Origin: Chloroflexota bacterium
GTDB taxonomy: Bacteria > Chloroflexota > Limnocylindria > Limnocylindrales > CSP1-4
Direction: 5' to 3'
Length of the DNA stretch: 17,931 bases
Assembly: GCA_021785115.1 (NCBI GenBank)
Contig: JAJYGO010000446.1
Span: 1 to 17,931 of the forward strand
Of this stretch, positions 1-7,210 are shown one piece after another. The position numbers were made by a program, and so were the translations under genes. Position 1 is the first letter of the stretch. Every line of letters begins with the position of its first letter. The notes beneath the pieces are model-generated. The model was not told the DNA's origin and searched no databases. It worked only from the letters and a program-made list of their open reading frames with translations.

Positions 1-329
1 GAGCCGCCGAACACGACCCAGCGCTCGATGCCGAGATGCCGGCGCAGCCGTTCCATGTCGGCGACGAGGTCCCAGGTGGTGTTCTCCTCGAGGCTGGCGT
101 GGGGCAGGCTCTTCCCCGCGCCCCGCTGGTCGAACAGCACGATCCGGTACGCCGCCGGGTCGAAGAACCGCCGGTCGTCGGCACTCGCGCCGCCTCCGGG
201 GCCGCCGTGCACGAACACCACCGGCGTGCCGACCGGGTTCCCGCTCTCCTCCCAGTAGATCTCGTGGAGGCCCGACACGCGCAGGTGGCCGGCTCGATTG
301 GGCTCGATGGGTGGGTAGAGTTCTCGCAC
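1..329 (-). CDS. pip: Proline iminopeptidase (alpha/beta hydrolase), N-terminal part, cut by window edge
   Basis: This is the first 109 residues of an alpha/beta-hydrolase of the prolyl aminopeptidase family (peptidase S33), which removes N-terminal proline from peptides in the cytoplasm. Visible family marks are the opening RELYPPIEP, the oxyanion-hole segment HGGPGGG (residues 41-47) and DQRGAGKS (67-74). The frame runs off the window at VFGGS, just before the nucleophile elbow GGSWGS would be completed, so the catalytic Ser, Asp and His cannot be checked. The start is GTG at 329, with GGGGAG (335-340 on the plus strand as CTCCCC) 5 nt upstream. It is divergent from the acyltransferase gene. 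The 179 bases between them hold a weak TACGAT -10-like hexamer (395-400, minus) but no convincing -35. The family call is firm; substrate preference is not testable here. Confidence 0.88.
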   Translation of the reverse strand, partial: MRELYPPIEPNRAGHLRVSGLHEIYWEESGNPVGTPVVFVHGGPGGGASADDRRFFDPAAYRIVLFDQRGAGKSLPHASLEENTTWDLVADMERLRRHLGIERWVVFGG

Positions 330-508
330 GTCGACTCCCCGGTGGGCGAGGCTCGAGTGGCGCGATCCGCGGGCCGCCGACTGCCTCGTCGCCGATCGTA
401 GACGCTGGCGACGCCGGGCGCGGATGATTCCGCCCCGCGCGTGGATGGAGACGCGGCCCGGAGTGCGTCATCATTGGCGGCGACGACGCGCGGAGGGGCC
501 GAGCGGAC

Positions 509-2764
509 ATGGCAGAAGCGGATGTGGGTGACGCGCTCACGATGCGGGCCGAGGCCGCCCCCGCCCGGGAGGCCTCCTGCGGCGCGGAGACCGTCCACGG
601 CGGTCGGCTCCCCGGGCTCGATGGGCTGCGGGCGCTCGCCGTGCTGGCGGTCGTGCTGTACCACGCCGACCTCGGCTGGTTTTCCGGCGGCTTCCTCGGC
701 GTCGACGTCTTCTTCGTGATCAGCGGGTTCCTGATCACGACGCTCCTGCTGGCCGAACGCGAGCGGCTCGGCCGGATCGAGCTCCGGGCCTTCTGGCAGC
801 GACGTGCGAGACGCCTGCTGCCCGCGCTCTTCCTGGTGCTCGCGGCCACGCTCACGCTCGCGGTGGTCCTCGCCCCGGACGAGGTCGCACGGCTGCGCGG
901 CGACACGCTGGCCGCCCTCGGCTATGTGACGAACTGGTACCTGATCCTCCGGCAGCAGTCCTACTTCGAGGCCGTGGGGCGCCCATCGCCGCTGCTGCAC
1001 CTGTGGTCGCTCGCCGTCGAAGAGCAGTTCTACGTGCTCTGGCCGCTCGCCCTGGCTGCCGGCCTGATCGTCCTGCGCCGGCGTGGGATGCTCGCCGCGA
1101 GCCTGGCCGGGGCGATCGGGTCGGCACTGCTGATGGCGTGGCTCTACCGGCCAGACGTCGATCCTTCGCGGGTCTACTACGGGACCGACACGCACGCCGC
1201 GGGGCTCCTCCTGGGGGCGGCGCTCGCGCTGGCCTGGACGCCGGTCCGGACGGCGCTCGCGTCGGTGCTGAACGGAGCCGGCGGCCCGACGGGCGGCGCG
1301 CCACCGCAGGCCGCCCGGAGATGGCGCGACCTCCCGCCGTGGCCCGAGGAGCCGATCCGGCCCGTGCCTGCCCGCCGGCCGCGCTCCTTCGAGCCCACGG
1401 CGTGGGACGTGCTGGGGGTGGCCGGGCTGCTGGTGATGGGCCTGTGCTTCACGCTCCTCGACGAGTACGAGCCGTTCCTGTACCGGGGCGGGTTCGTGGT
1501 GCTCGACCTGGCGACGGCAGCGGTGATCGTGGCCGCGGTGCACCCGCGCGGCCGTCTCGGCACGCACGTGCTCGACCGGCAGCCCCTGCGCTGGATCGGC
1601 GAACGCTCGTACGGCATCTACCTCTGGCACTGGCCGCTCTTCACCCTGACGCGGCCGCACCTCGACGTCGCACTGGATCCGCTGCCCGACCTGGCGCTGC
1701 GCCTGGCCCTCACGCTCGCTGCCGCCGAGGCCTCCTACCGGCTCGTGGAGACCCCGGTCCGCCGAGGAGCGCTTGGACGCGCGTGGCGCAGATGGCGGTC
1801 CATGCCGCGGGCGCGACGCCTGTCGACCTACCGGTGGCCGGTTGCGACCGGCGGCGCAGTCCTCGCGGTCGCGCTCGTGGTGGGGTCCCGCGTCGCGGGC
1901 GCGACGCCGCCCCCTCCCCCGCCGTATCTCGCCGTGACCTCCGTCGATGCCGGGGGCACGTCCGCCGGGGGCACGCCGACACCAACGTCGCCCGTGGACC
2001 TGGCCGCGGGACCGGCGCAACCGGGCCGCGACGCGGGCGCACCCGGGGCCGGATACGCAAGCGCGGGTTCCTCGCCGGGCGCCGGCCCCTCCGCGGTGCC
2101 CATCGACGCCGGGCCCGGAACCTCGCCTGGCGCCACCACCGCGCCCGGCAGCGTCGCGGCCCCGGGCGTCTCGCCGCCGGCGGGCCCCACCGCGGCGCGA
2201 CCGCCGCTCGTCCTGGCGATCGGCGACTCAGTCATGCTGGGTGCCGTCACCGAGCTCCGCGGGGCGATCCGTGGCATCGAGGTGAACGCCGCGATCGGCC
2301 GCCCGTTCGGGACCGGCATCGACATCCTCAGGCAGCGACAACAGGAAGGGCGGCTCCCCGACACGGTGGTCATCGGGCTGGGCGACAACGGCTGGATCAC
2401 GAGCCAGCAGATCGACCAGGCGATGCAGGTGCTCGGGGACGCTACGAAGGTGCTGTTCGTGAACCTGAAGGAGCCGCGCAGCTGGGAGTCACACGACAAC
2501 GCCGTGCTCGCCCAGGCCGCCCAGCGCTATCCCAACGTGTCGGTGGTGGACTGGCACGACGCCGGGGATCGCCACCCGGAGTACTTCTGGGACGACGGCA
2601 TCCATCTCCGCCCCGCCGGGGCGGACGCCTACGCACAGCTGGTGGCGGCGGCGCTGCCGAAGCCGGCGTCACCACAGACGCCCACGCCATCGGCTTCGCC
2701 GTCGCCCGCACCGTCGATCGCCACGCCGGCCGGTCCGTCGGTGACGCCGCCGGCCACGCAATAG
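509..2764 (+). CDS. OafA/acyltransferase-3 family membrane O-acyltransferase with C-terminal SGNH domain
   Basis: A 751-residue integral membrane acyltransferase, expected to move acetyl or other acyl groups onto cell-surface glycans. The N-terminal acyltransferase-3 domain (about 33-465) starts with PGLDGLRALAVLAVVLYHA, whose His52 matches the conserved family His. It also has FFVISGFLI (68-76), RRARRLLPAL (98-107), HLWSLAVEEQFY (164-175), about ten hydrophobic segments and the family YGIYLWHWPL (368-377). A Pro/Gly/Ala/Ser/Thr-rich linker (about 465-565) leads to an SGNH hydrolase-like domain with GDS (Ser574), GDN (625-627) and DGIH (Asp696, His699), so all the SGNH blocks are present. The last 30 residues are a Pro/Ser/Thr tail. 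ATG at 509 has GGAGG 12 nt upstream, a rather long spacing; Met12 is an alternative start. The domain order matches known OafA-SGNH proteins; the acceptor glycan is unknown. Confidence 0.93.
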   Translation: MAEADVGDALTMRAEAAPAREASCGAETVHGGRLPGLDGLRALAVLAVVLYHADLGWFSGGFLGVDVFFVISGFLITTLLLAERERLGRIELRAFWQRRARRLLPALFLVLAATLTLAVVLAPDEVARLRGDTLAALGYVTNWYLILRQQSYFEAVGRPSPLLHLWSLAVEEQFYVLWPLALAAGLIVLRRRGMLAASLAGAIGSALLMAWLYRPDVDPSRVYYGTDTHAAGLLLGAALALAWTPVRTALASVLNGAGGPTGGAPPQAARRWRDLPPWPEEPIRPVPARRPRSFEPTAWDVLGVAGLLVMGLCFTLLDEYEPFLYRGGFVVLDLATAAVIVAAVHPRGRLGTHVLDRQPLRWIGERSYGIYLWHWPLFTLTRPHLDVALDPLPDLALRLALTLAAAEASYRLVETPVRRGALGRAWRRWRSMPRARRLSTYRWPVATGGAVLAVALVVGSRVAGATPPPPPPYLAVTSVDAGGTSAGGTPTPTSPVDLAAGPAQPGRDAGAPGAGYASAGSSPGAGPSAVPIDAGPGTSPGATTAPGSVAAPGVSPPAGPTAARPPLVLAIGDSVMLGAVTELRGAIRGIEVNAAIGRPFGTGIDILRQRQQEGRLPDTVVIGLGDNGWITSQQIDQAMQVLGDATKVLFVNLKEPRSWESHDNAVLAQAAQRYPNVSVVDWHDAGDRHPEYFWDDGIHLRPAGADAYAQLVAAALPKPASPQTPTPSASPSPAPSIATPAGPSVTPPATQ

Positions 2765-2810
2765 CCTCGGGGAGATCCAGCCGCCACCCTGCCGCCGACT
2801 GCGCGGTTGA

Positions 2811-3281
2811 TCAGGATGCCCCCAGGGTCTCCTCCAGGCGGTCGATGAAGACGGCCTGCGCGGGCTTGATCCGCAGGCGGGCCTCCGCGGTCCCGAACCA
2901 GGCGACGCGGTCGATCTCGGGGAACGATTGCAGCCGGCCCGACCCCGGCGGCCACTCGATCTCGAACCGGTTGCTGCGGGCGGCGACCGGGTCCAGGTCG
3001 CCCGAGGCCGCCCACGCCGTGACGACCTTGCCCCCCTTCTGACGGGTCGAGCCCAACGGGACGAGCGGAGCATCGGGCGCGCCGGCTCCCGTCTCCTCCT
3101 GGAACTCGCGGACCGCCGCCACCGCCAGGTCCTCGTCCTCGGACGGCTCGCCCTTCGGGATCGACCAGTCGCCGAGGTCCTTCGTCGCATGGAATGGCCC
3201 GCCGGGATGCGCGAGCAGGACCTCGAGTTGTCCCGCGCGCACCCGGAAGAGCAGAATCCCGGCGCTCGTCCTGGCGCTCAC
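2811..3281 (-). CDS. NUDIX hydrolase
   Basis: A 156-residue NUDIX-fold pyrophosphohydrolase. The Nudix box fits G-x5-E-x7-REUXEEXGU exactly at residues 44-66: Gly44, Glu50, then REFQEETG at 58-65. Around it lie the segments typical of this small-NUDIX group, SAGILLFRV near the start and HPGGPF...DLGDWSIPKGE before the box. Substrates of NUDIX enzymes are nucleoside diphosphates linked to another moiety; which one cannot be told here. The frame is open further upstream, but conservation begins at SARTSAGILLF, so I chose GTG at 3281. No strong Shine-Dalgarno sequence precedes it. The gene is convergent with the acyltransferase (46 bp between stops) and divergent from the HAD-PLP fusion gene, with 135 bp between starts. 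Confidence 0.9.
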   Translation of the reverse strand: MSARTSAGILLFRVRAGQLEVLLAHPGGPFHATKDLGDWSIPKGEPSEDEDLAVAAVREFQEETGAGAPDAPLVPLGSTRQKGGKVVTAWAASGDLDPVAARSNRFEIEWPPGSGRLQSFPEIDRVAWFGTAEARLRIKPAQAVFIDRLEETLGAS

Positions 3282-3370
3282 GGACCGGAGGCTACCCCAC
3301 CGGCCGTGCCGTGTCCGCCGGAGTCCGGAGTGGCACCATACCGGGGGACGGCAAGAGCCGGTCTGCCATG

Positions 3371-3420
3371 CGGAGGAACCCGCCGTGAACATCGCGATCC
3401 GCGCCTGCCGGCGCCCGTGA
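3371..3420 (+). promoter_or_regulatory. Strong Shine-Dalgarno plus 11-codon upstream ORF ending on the HAD-PLP start codon
   Basis: GGAGG at 3372-3376 lies 8 nt before a GTG at 3385. That GTG opens an 11-codon frame (VNIAIRACRRP) whose TGA at 3418-3420 overlaps the GTG at 3417 of the large fusion gene (GTGA). The best ribosome-binding site in the region therefore belongs to the mini-ORF rather than to the main gene, which suggests coupled re-initiation. The other reading is that the true main start is GTG 3385 and a one-base indel separates it from the main frame. Confidence 0.4.
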
Positions 3421-5855
3421 CCGGCCGCGCACCGAGCGTGCCCCTCCCCGCCGTCGAGCTCGTGATCTTCGACAACGACGGCGTGCTGGTGGACAGCGAG
3501 GACCTGTCCAGCACCACGCTCTCCGGCGTCCTCGGAGACCTCGGGGTGCCGGCCACGCCCGAGCAATGCCGGCACGACTTCACCGGCGGCACCGTGACCC
3601 TGGTCCGCGCCGTCATCGAGTCACGCACCGGGCGCGCGCTCCCCGAGTCGTTCGAGACGCTCTACCTGGAGCGGCTCGCGGCGGCGTTCGAGCGCGAGCT
3701 GACCCCCTGCCCGGGCGTCCCGGCGCTGCTCGACTTCCTCGACGAGGCGGGCATCCCGTATTGCGTGGCGTCGAACGGCACGCGGGCCCGGATCCAGGCA
3801 TCGCTGCGAGCGACGAGGCTGCTCGGCCGGTTCGACGGGCGGATCTTCAGCGCCGAGCAGGTCGCCCACCCCAAACCCGGGCCCGACCTGTTCCGGCGTG
3901 CCGCCGAGGTCCTGGGCGCCGCCGCGGACCATTGCCTGGTCATCGAAGACAGCCCGCCCGGGATTGCCGCAGCGCGCAGCGCAGGCATGTTCGTCTGGGC
4001 GCCGGCGGGCACCTACCCACCCGAGGCGCTCCGCGACGCGGACCGCGTCTCACCCTCGATCGAGGCGCTGGGCACCGAGCTCCGCGCGGAGCTGTCCGGG
4101 GCCGGGCGCGGCGAGGAACGCGCGCGGGACGGCCACCCGCGCGACGGCCACCCCGTGGATTCGGCCGCCTCGCTGATCGAGACGATCCGCGCATCGGTGA
4201 TCGGGGACGACGAGGCGGTCTCGGGGCCGTTCGGGGTGCGGCGCGTGACCTACGCCGACTACACCGCGTCGGGCCGCTCGTTGACCTTCATCGAGGACTA
4301 CATCCGGGAGGCGGTGCTGCCGCTCTACGCGAACACGCACTCCGAATCGTCCGGCACGGGGCTGCAGACCACGCGCTTCCGCGAGGAAGCCAGGCGGGTC
4401 ATCCGGGACGCGGTCGGCGGCACCGACGAGCACGCGGTCGTGTTCTGCGGCTCCGGGTCAACCGCGGCGGTCAACCGCCTGGTCGACGTGCTGAACCTGC
4501 GGATCCCCGCCGACCTCGACGACCGCTACCGCCTGCGGGACGCGATCCCGCCAGAGGAGCGGCCGGTGGTACTGATCGGGCCGTACGAGCATCACTCGAA
4601 CGAGCTCCCCTGGCGCGAGTCGATCGCCGAGCTCGTGACGGTGCACGAGGATCGCGACGGGCGGATCGACCTGGAGCAGCTCGAGCGCGAGCTCCGCGCG
4701 CACGCCGGCCGGCCGCTGGTGATCGGCAGCTTCTCCGCCGCGTCCAACGTGACCGGCATCATCTCCGACGCACGGGCCATCTCGATCCTGCTCCACCGGT
4801 ACGGCGCGCTCTCCTGCTGGGACTATGCCGCGGCCGCGCCGTACGTGGAGATCCGTATGACCGGCGACGACGGGCCCGACGGCGAGCTGGCCTGCAAGGA
4901 CGCCGTGTTCATCTCGGCCCACAAGTTCATCGGCGGCCCCGGGACGCCGGGGATCCTGGTCGCGCGACGGGACCTCTTCCGGAACCGGGTGCCGTCCGTG
5001 CCCGGCGGCGGCACCGTCGAGTACGTCAACCAGTTCGAGCATCGGTACCTGGCCGACGTCGAGCGGCGCGAGGAGGGGGGCACGCCGGCCATCGTCGAGT
5101 CGATCCGTGCCGGCCTGGTGTTCCAGCTCAAGCAGGCGGTGGGCACCGACGCGATCCGCGAGCGGGAGGCGTCGTTCATCGGACGGGCCATCGCCCGGTG
5201 GGAGCGCAACCCGGCCATCGAGATCCTGGGCAACCACGCGGCCGAACGCCTGTCGATCGTCTCGTTCGTGATCCGCCACGGCGCGCGGTACCTCCACCAC
5301 AACTTCGTCGTCGCGCTGCTCAACGACCTGTTCGGGATCCAGGCCCGGGGCGGGTGCTCCTGCGCCGGGCCGTACGGGCACCGGCTGCTGGGCATCGACA
5401 TCGAGCGATCGAGGGAGTTCGAGCGGCAGGTGGCCCGCGGCTGCGAGGGGATCAAGCCCGGCTGGGTGCGGGTCAACTTCAACTACTTCATCAGCGAGAC
5501 GGTGTTCGAGTACATCCTCGAGGCGGTCGACCTGGTCGCCACCGAGGGCTGGCGGCTGCTGCCGCTGTACGACTTCGACCCGGGCAGCGGCCTCTGGCGC
5601 CATGTCGACGGGCTGGCCGAGCCCCCCCTGAGCCTGCACGACGTGCGCTACGACGGCGGGCACATGGCGTACCGGGCCCACCGGCACCGCGAGCCCGAGT
5701 CGCGGCTGGCCGCCTACCTGGCCGAGGCGCGCGCGATCCTCGCGGATCCCCCGGCGCCGTCCCGCCCGCCGGTGCCGCTCGACGAGGGCCCCGACTTCGA
5801 GGCGCTCCGCTGGTTCCACCTGCCGCAGGAGGTCACCGTCGAGCGGACGGCCTGA
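3417..5855 (+). CDS. In-frame fusion: HAD-IA phosphatase + class V PLP-dependent enzyme (cysteine desulfurase/selenocysteine lyase-like)
   Basis: A single open frame of 812 residues with two complete enzyme domains. Residues 12-220 are a HAD-superfamily subfamily IA phosphatase: motif I FDNDGVLVDSE (Asp19 and Asp21), motif II Ser119 in VASNGT, motif III Lys153 in HPKPGPD, motif IV EDSPPGIAAA (177-186). Residues about 247-715 are an aminotransferase class V fold: YADYTASGR, a Gly/Ser phosphate loop FCGSGST (343-349), Asp469 in WDYAAAAPY, the PLP lysine Lys503 in SAHKFIGGPGTPG, and a Cys-containing loop GGCSCAGPYG (645-654) where desulfurases carry their catalytic Cys. A tail of about 100 residues follows. 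The linker holds a 15-bp tandem duplication (RDGHP twice, 4125-4154). GTG 3417 is chosen as start; GTG 3438 is possible. An independent start for the PLP part (GTG 4155) lacks any Shine-Dalgarno. Phosphosubstrate and amino-acid substrate are unknown. Confidence 0.85.
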   Translation: MTGRAPSVPLPAVELVIFDNDGVLVDSEDLSSTTLSGVLGDLGVPATPEQCRHDFTGGTVTLVRAVIESRTGRALPESFETLYLERLAAAFERELTPCPGVPALLDFLDEAGIPYCVASNGTRARIQASLRATRLLGRFDGRIFSAEQVAHPKPGPDLFRRAAEVLGAAADHCLVIEDSPPGIAAARSAGMFVWAPAGTYPPEALRDADRVSPSIEALGTELRAELSGAGRGEERARDGHPRDGHPVDSAASLIETIRASVIGDDEAVSGPFGVRRVTYADYTASGRSLTFIEDYIREAVLPLYANTHSESSGTGLQTTRFREEARRVIRDAVGGTDEHAVVFCGSGSTAAVNRLVDVLNLRIPADLDDRYRLRDAIPPEERPVVLIGPYEHHSNELPWRESIAELVTVHEDRDGRIDLEQLERELRAHAGRPLVIGSFSAASNVTGIISDARAISILLHRYGALSCWDYAAAAPYVEIRMTGDDGPDGELACKDAVFISAHKFIGGPGTPGILVARRDLFRNRVPSVPGGGTVEYVNQFEHRYLADVERREEGGTPAIVESIRAGLVFQLKQAVGTDAIREREASFIGRAIARWERNPAIEILGNHAAERLSIVSFVIRHGARYLHHNFVVALLNDLFGIQARGGCSCAGPYGHRLLGIDIERSREFERQVARGCEGIKPGWVRVNFNYFISETVFEYILEAVDLVATEGWRLLPLYDFDPGSGLWRHVDGLAEPPLSLHDVRYDGGHMAYRAHRHREPESRLAAYLAEARAILADPPAPSRPPVPLDEGPDFEALRWFHLPQEVTVERTA
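4125..4154 (+). repeat. Tandem duplication of a 15-bp unit in the HAD-PLP linker
   Basis: Two adjacent 15-bp units (4125-4139 and 4140-4154), each encoding Arg-Asp-Gly-His-Pro, differ only at two third-codon positions. They sit at the domain boundary of the fusion gene and keep the frame. They look like a slippage or duplication event in an unconstrained linker. Confidence 0.7.
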
Positions 5856-5874
5856 CCCGCGGCGGGCCTCAGGC
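5850..5874. terminator. Hairpin between convergent genes, possible bidirectional terminator
   Basis: GCCTGA (5850-5855) pairs with TCAGGC (5869-5874). Inside it CCC (5856-5858) pairs with GGG (5864-5866), leaving a two-base CC bulge. The stem contains both the TGA of the plus-strand fusion gene and the TGA closing the minus-strand hemH remnant. There is no T-tract on either side, so intrinsic termination is only suggested by position and structure. Confidence 0.4.
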
Positions 5875-6119
5875 GGCGGTGGCCGAGCCGCGCACCTCGC
5901 TCGGTGTCCCCGCCGAGGAGTCGTCGCCCAGGGTCGCCGTCACCACGCCAGCCAGCGCCTCCACCAGGCCCGGGTCCGCGTCGAGCGCGCGGATCTGCTC
6001 GAAGGCCATCCCGGCCGCATCGGCCTGCTCCCGCGCCCCGCCTGCCGCATGTACCAGACGGGGCTGGCGTCGGCTGGCTGGAGCCGGCACGCGGCCAGGA
6101 AGCGCTGCTCGCCCGTCAT
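5869..6119 (-). pseudogene. Deletion scar: 5' end of a second hemE-like gene joined out of frame to the 3' end of hemH (ferrochelatase)
   Basis: From ATG 6119 the first 29 residues read as a uroporphyrinogen decarboxylase N-terminus: RFLAACRLQPADASPVWYMR then QAGR, aligning with VNDRLLRAYRREPVDATPAW and FMRQAGR of the intact HemE next door but clearly a different copy. After about 6030-6038 this frame turns to nonsense and stops at 5940. A different frame then reads REQADAAGMAFEQIRALD, ADPGLVEALAGVVTATLG and a short tail, ending at 5869. This fits the C-terminal helix of ferrochelatases (compare the FIDALATVV-type ending of known HemH). The middle of both genes is missing, roughly 300 codons from each by family length. 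The join lies in a GC-rich GGGGCGCGGG stretch. No Shine-Dalgarno precedes ATG 6119. HemH identity rests on about 40 residues; assembly collapse is an alternative to a real deletion. Confidence 0.68.
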
Positions 6120-6175
6120 GGGGAGCGGGGGGAGCGGGGTGGCGCCGACCCACCCCGCCGGGGACGCGCGGGAGG

Positions 6176-7210
6176 TCACGGGCGGACTCCGCTCCGGGCC
6201 GATCGGTCGTGCACCAGGTCGACCAGGCGCCGCAGGTCGTCCGGATCGGTCGACGGCAGCACGCCGTGCCCCAGGTTGAACACGTGACCTGGCCGCCCAC
6301 CGGCCTGCTCCAGGATGCGCCCGGCCTGCTCGGCGACGGCCTCGAACGGGCCCAGCAGGAGCGACGGGTCCAGGTTGCCCTGCACGGCCAGCCCCGGCAG
6401 CAGCTGCCACGCCTCGCCGAGCCCGACCCGCCAGTCCAGCCCGATGACGCTCGCGGCGGAGCCGGCCTGCAGCCGGAGCAGCCCGGCCGTGCCGGTGCCG
6501 AACAGAATGGTGGGGACGTCCAGGCCGGCGAGTCCCTCCAGCAGCCGGCGCAGGTGCGGCAGCACGTACCGCTCGTAGTCGAACGGCCCCAGGACGCCGA
6601 CCCAGCTGTCGAAGAGCTGCACCGCCTGTGCCCCCGCCTGGACCTGCGCGCGGAGGTACGCGATGCTGACGTCCGTGAGCCGCTCGAGCAGGGCCCGGAA
6701 GGTCGCCGGCTCCGTCCGCAACAGCGCGATCAGCCGCCCGGCGTCCCGGGAAGACCGGCCCTCGACGAGGTAGCTCGCCAGCGTGAACGGCGCGCCGGCG
6801 AAGCCGAGCACCGGCACCGGGCTCCCGGCCCGCACCAGCCCGATCGCATCGAGCAGCGGCCCCACCGCCTCGCCCGGGTCGAACGTGCGCAGGCGCGCCA
6901 CGTCGGCGGCCGTCCGGATGGGCCGATCGATGACCGGTCCCACGCCTTCGACGAAGCGGACGTCGACGCCCATGCCGGGCAGCGGGGTCGTGATGTCGGC
7001 GAACACGATCGCCCCGTCCACGCCGAGCCGCCGCACGGGCTGCAGGGTGACCTCGGCGCAGAGCGCGGCGTCGCGGACGATCTCGGCCAGGCCGGCCCGT
7101 TCGCGCACGGCACGATACTCGGGGAGCGCCCGCCCCGCCTGCCGCATGAACCAGGCGGGCGTCGCGTCGACCGGCTCGCGCCGGTACGCCCGCAGGAGAC
7201 GGTCGTTCAC
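6176..7210 (-). CDS. hemE: Uroporphyrinogen decarboxylase
   Basis: A full-length (344 residues) HemE, which decarboxylates the four acetate side chains of uroporphyrinogen III to give coproporphyrinogen III in the cytoplasm. The active-site stretch FMRQAGRALPEYR is at residues 21-33, with Asp72 in FADITTPLPGMG as the conserved substrate-binding Asp. GFAGAPFTLASYLVEG, QLFDSWVG and the C-terminal FNLGHGVLPSTDP are also present. It starts with GTG at 7210, which overlaps the hemL TGA by 4 nt (GTGA), so translation is probably coupled. Downstream, 56 bases separate it from the second hemE-like fragment; that gap is G/C-tract rich (plus-strand G runs 6120-6140). All key residues look intact, so this is the working copy. 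Confidence 0.96.
   Translation of the reverse strand: MNDRLLRAYRREPVDATPAWFMRQAGRALPEYRAVRERAGLAEIVRDAALCAEVTLQPVRRLGVDGAIVFADITTPLPGMGVDVRFVEGVGPVIDRPIRTAADVARLRTFDPGEAVGPLLDAIGLVRAGSPVPVLGFAGAPFTLASYLVEGRSSRDAGRLIALLRTEPATFRALLERLTDVSIAYLRAQVQAGAQAVQLFDSWVGVLGPFDYERYVLPHLRRLLEGLAGLDVPTILFGTGTAGLLRLQAGSAASVIGLDWRVGLGEAWQLLPGLAVQGNLDPSLLLGPFEAVAEQAGRILEQAGGRPGHVFNLGHGVLPSTDPDDLRRLVDLVHDRSARSGVRP

Noticed and set aside
2765..2810. Possible terminator between the convergent acyltransferase and NUDIX genes
   Set aside because: The only pairing (GGGGagATCC with GGATgCCCC) needs an asymmetric internal loop and a hairpin loop of over 30 nt, and there is no T-run.
1003..3042. Long plus-strand frame inside the acyltransferase gene, running past its end
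   Set aside because: It is an out-of-frame reading of a gene with clear motifs; the product is Arg/Gly/Pro-rich with no family signal.
6120..6142. G-run cluster (GGGGAGCGGGGGGAGCGGGG) as a possible G-quadruplex or regulatory element
   Set aside because: Only three clean runs of three or more G are separated by loops, and the transcribed RNA is the C-rich complement. It lies next to a deletion scar, so no function can be supported.
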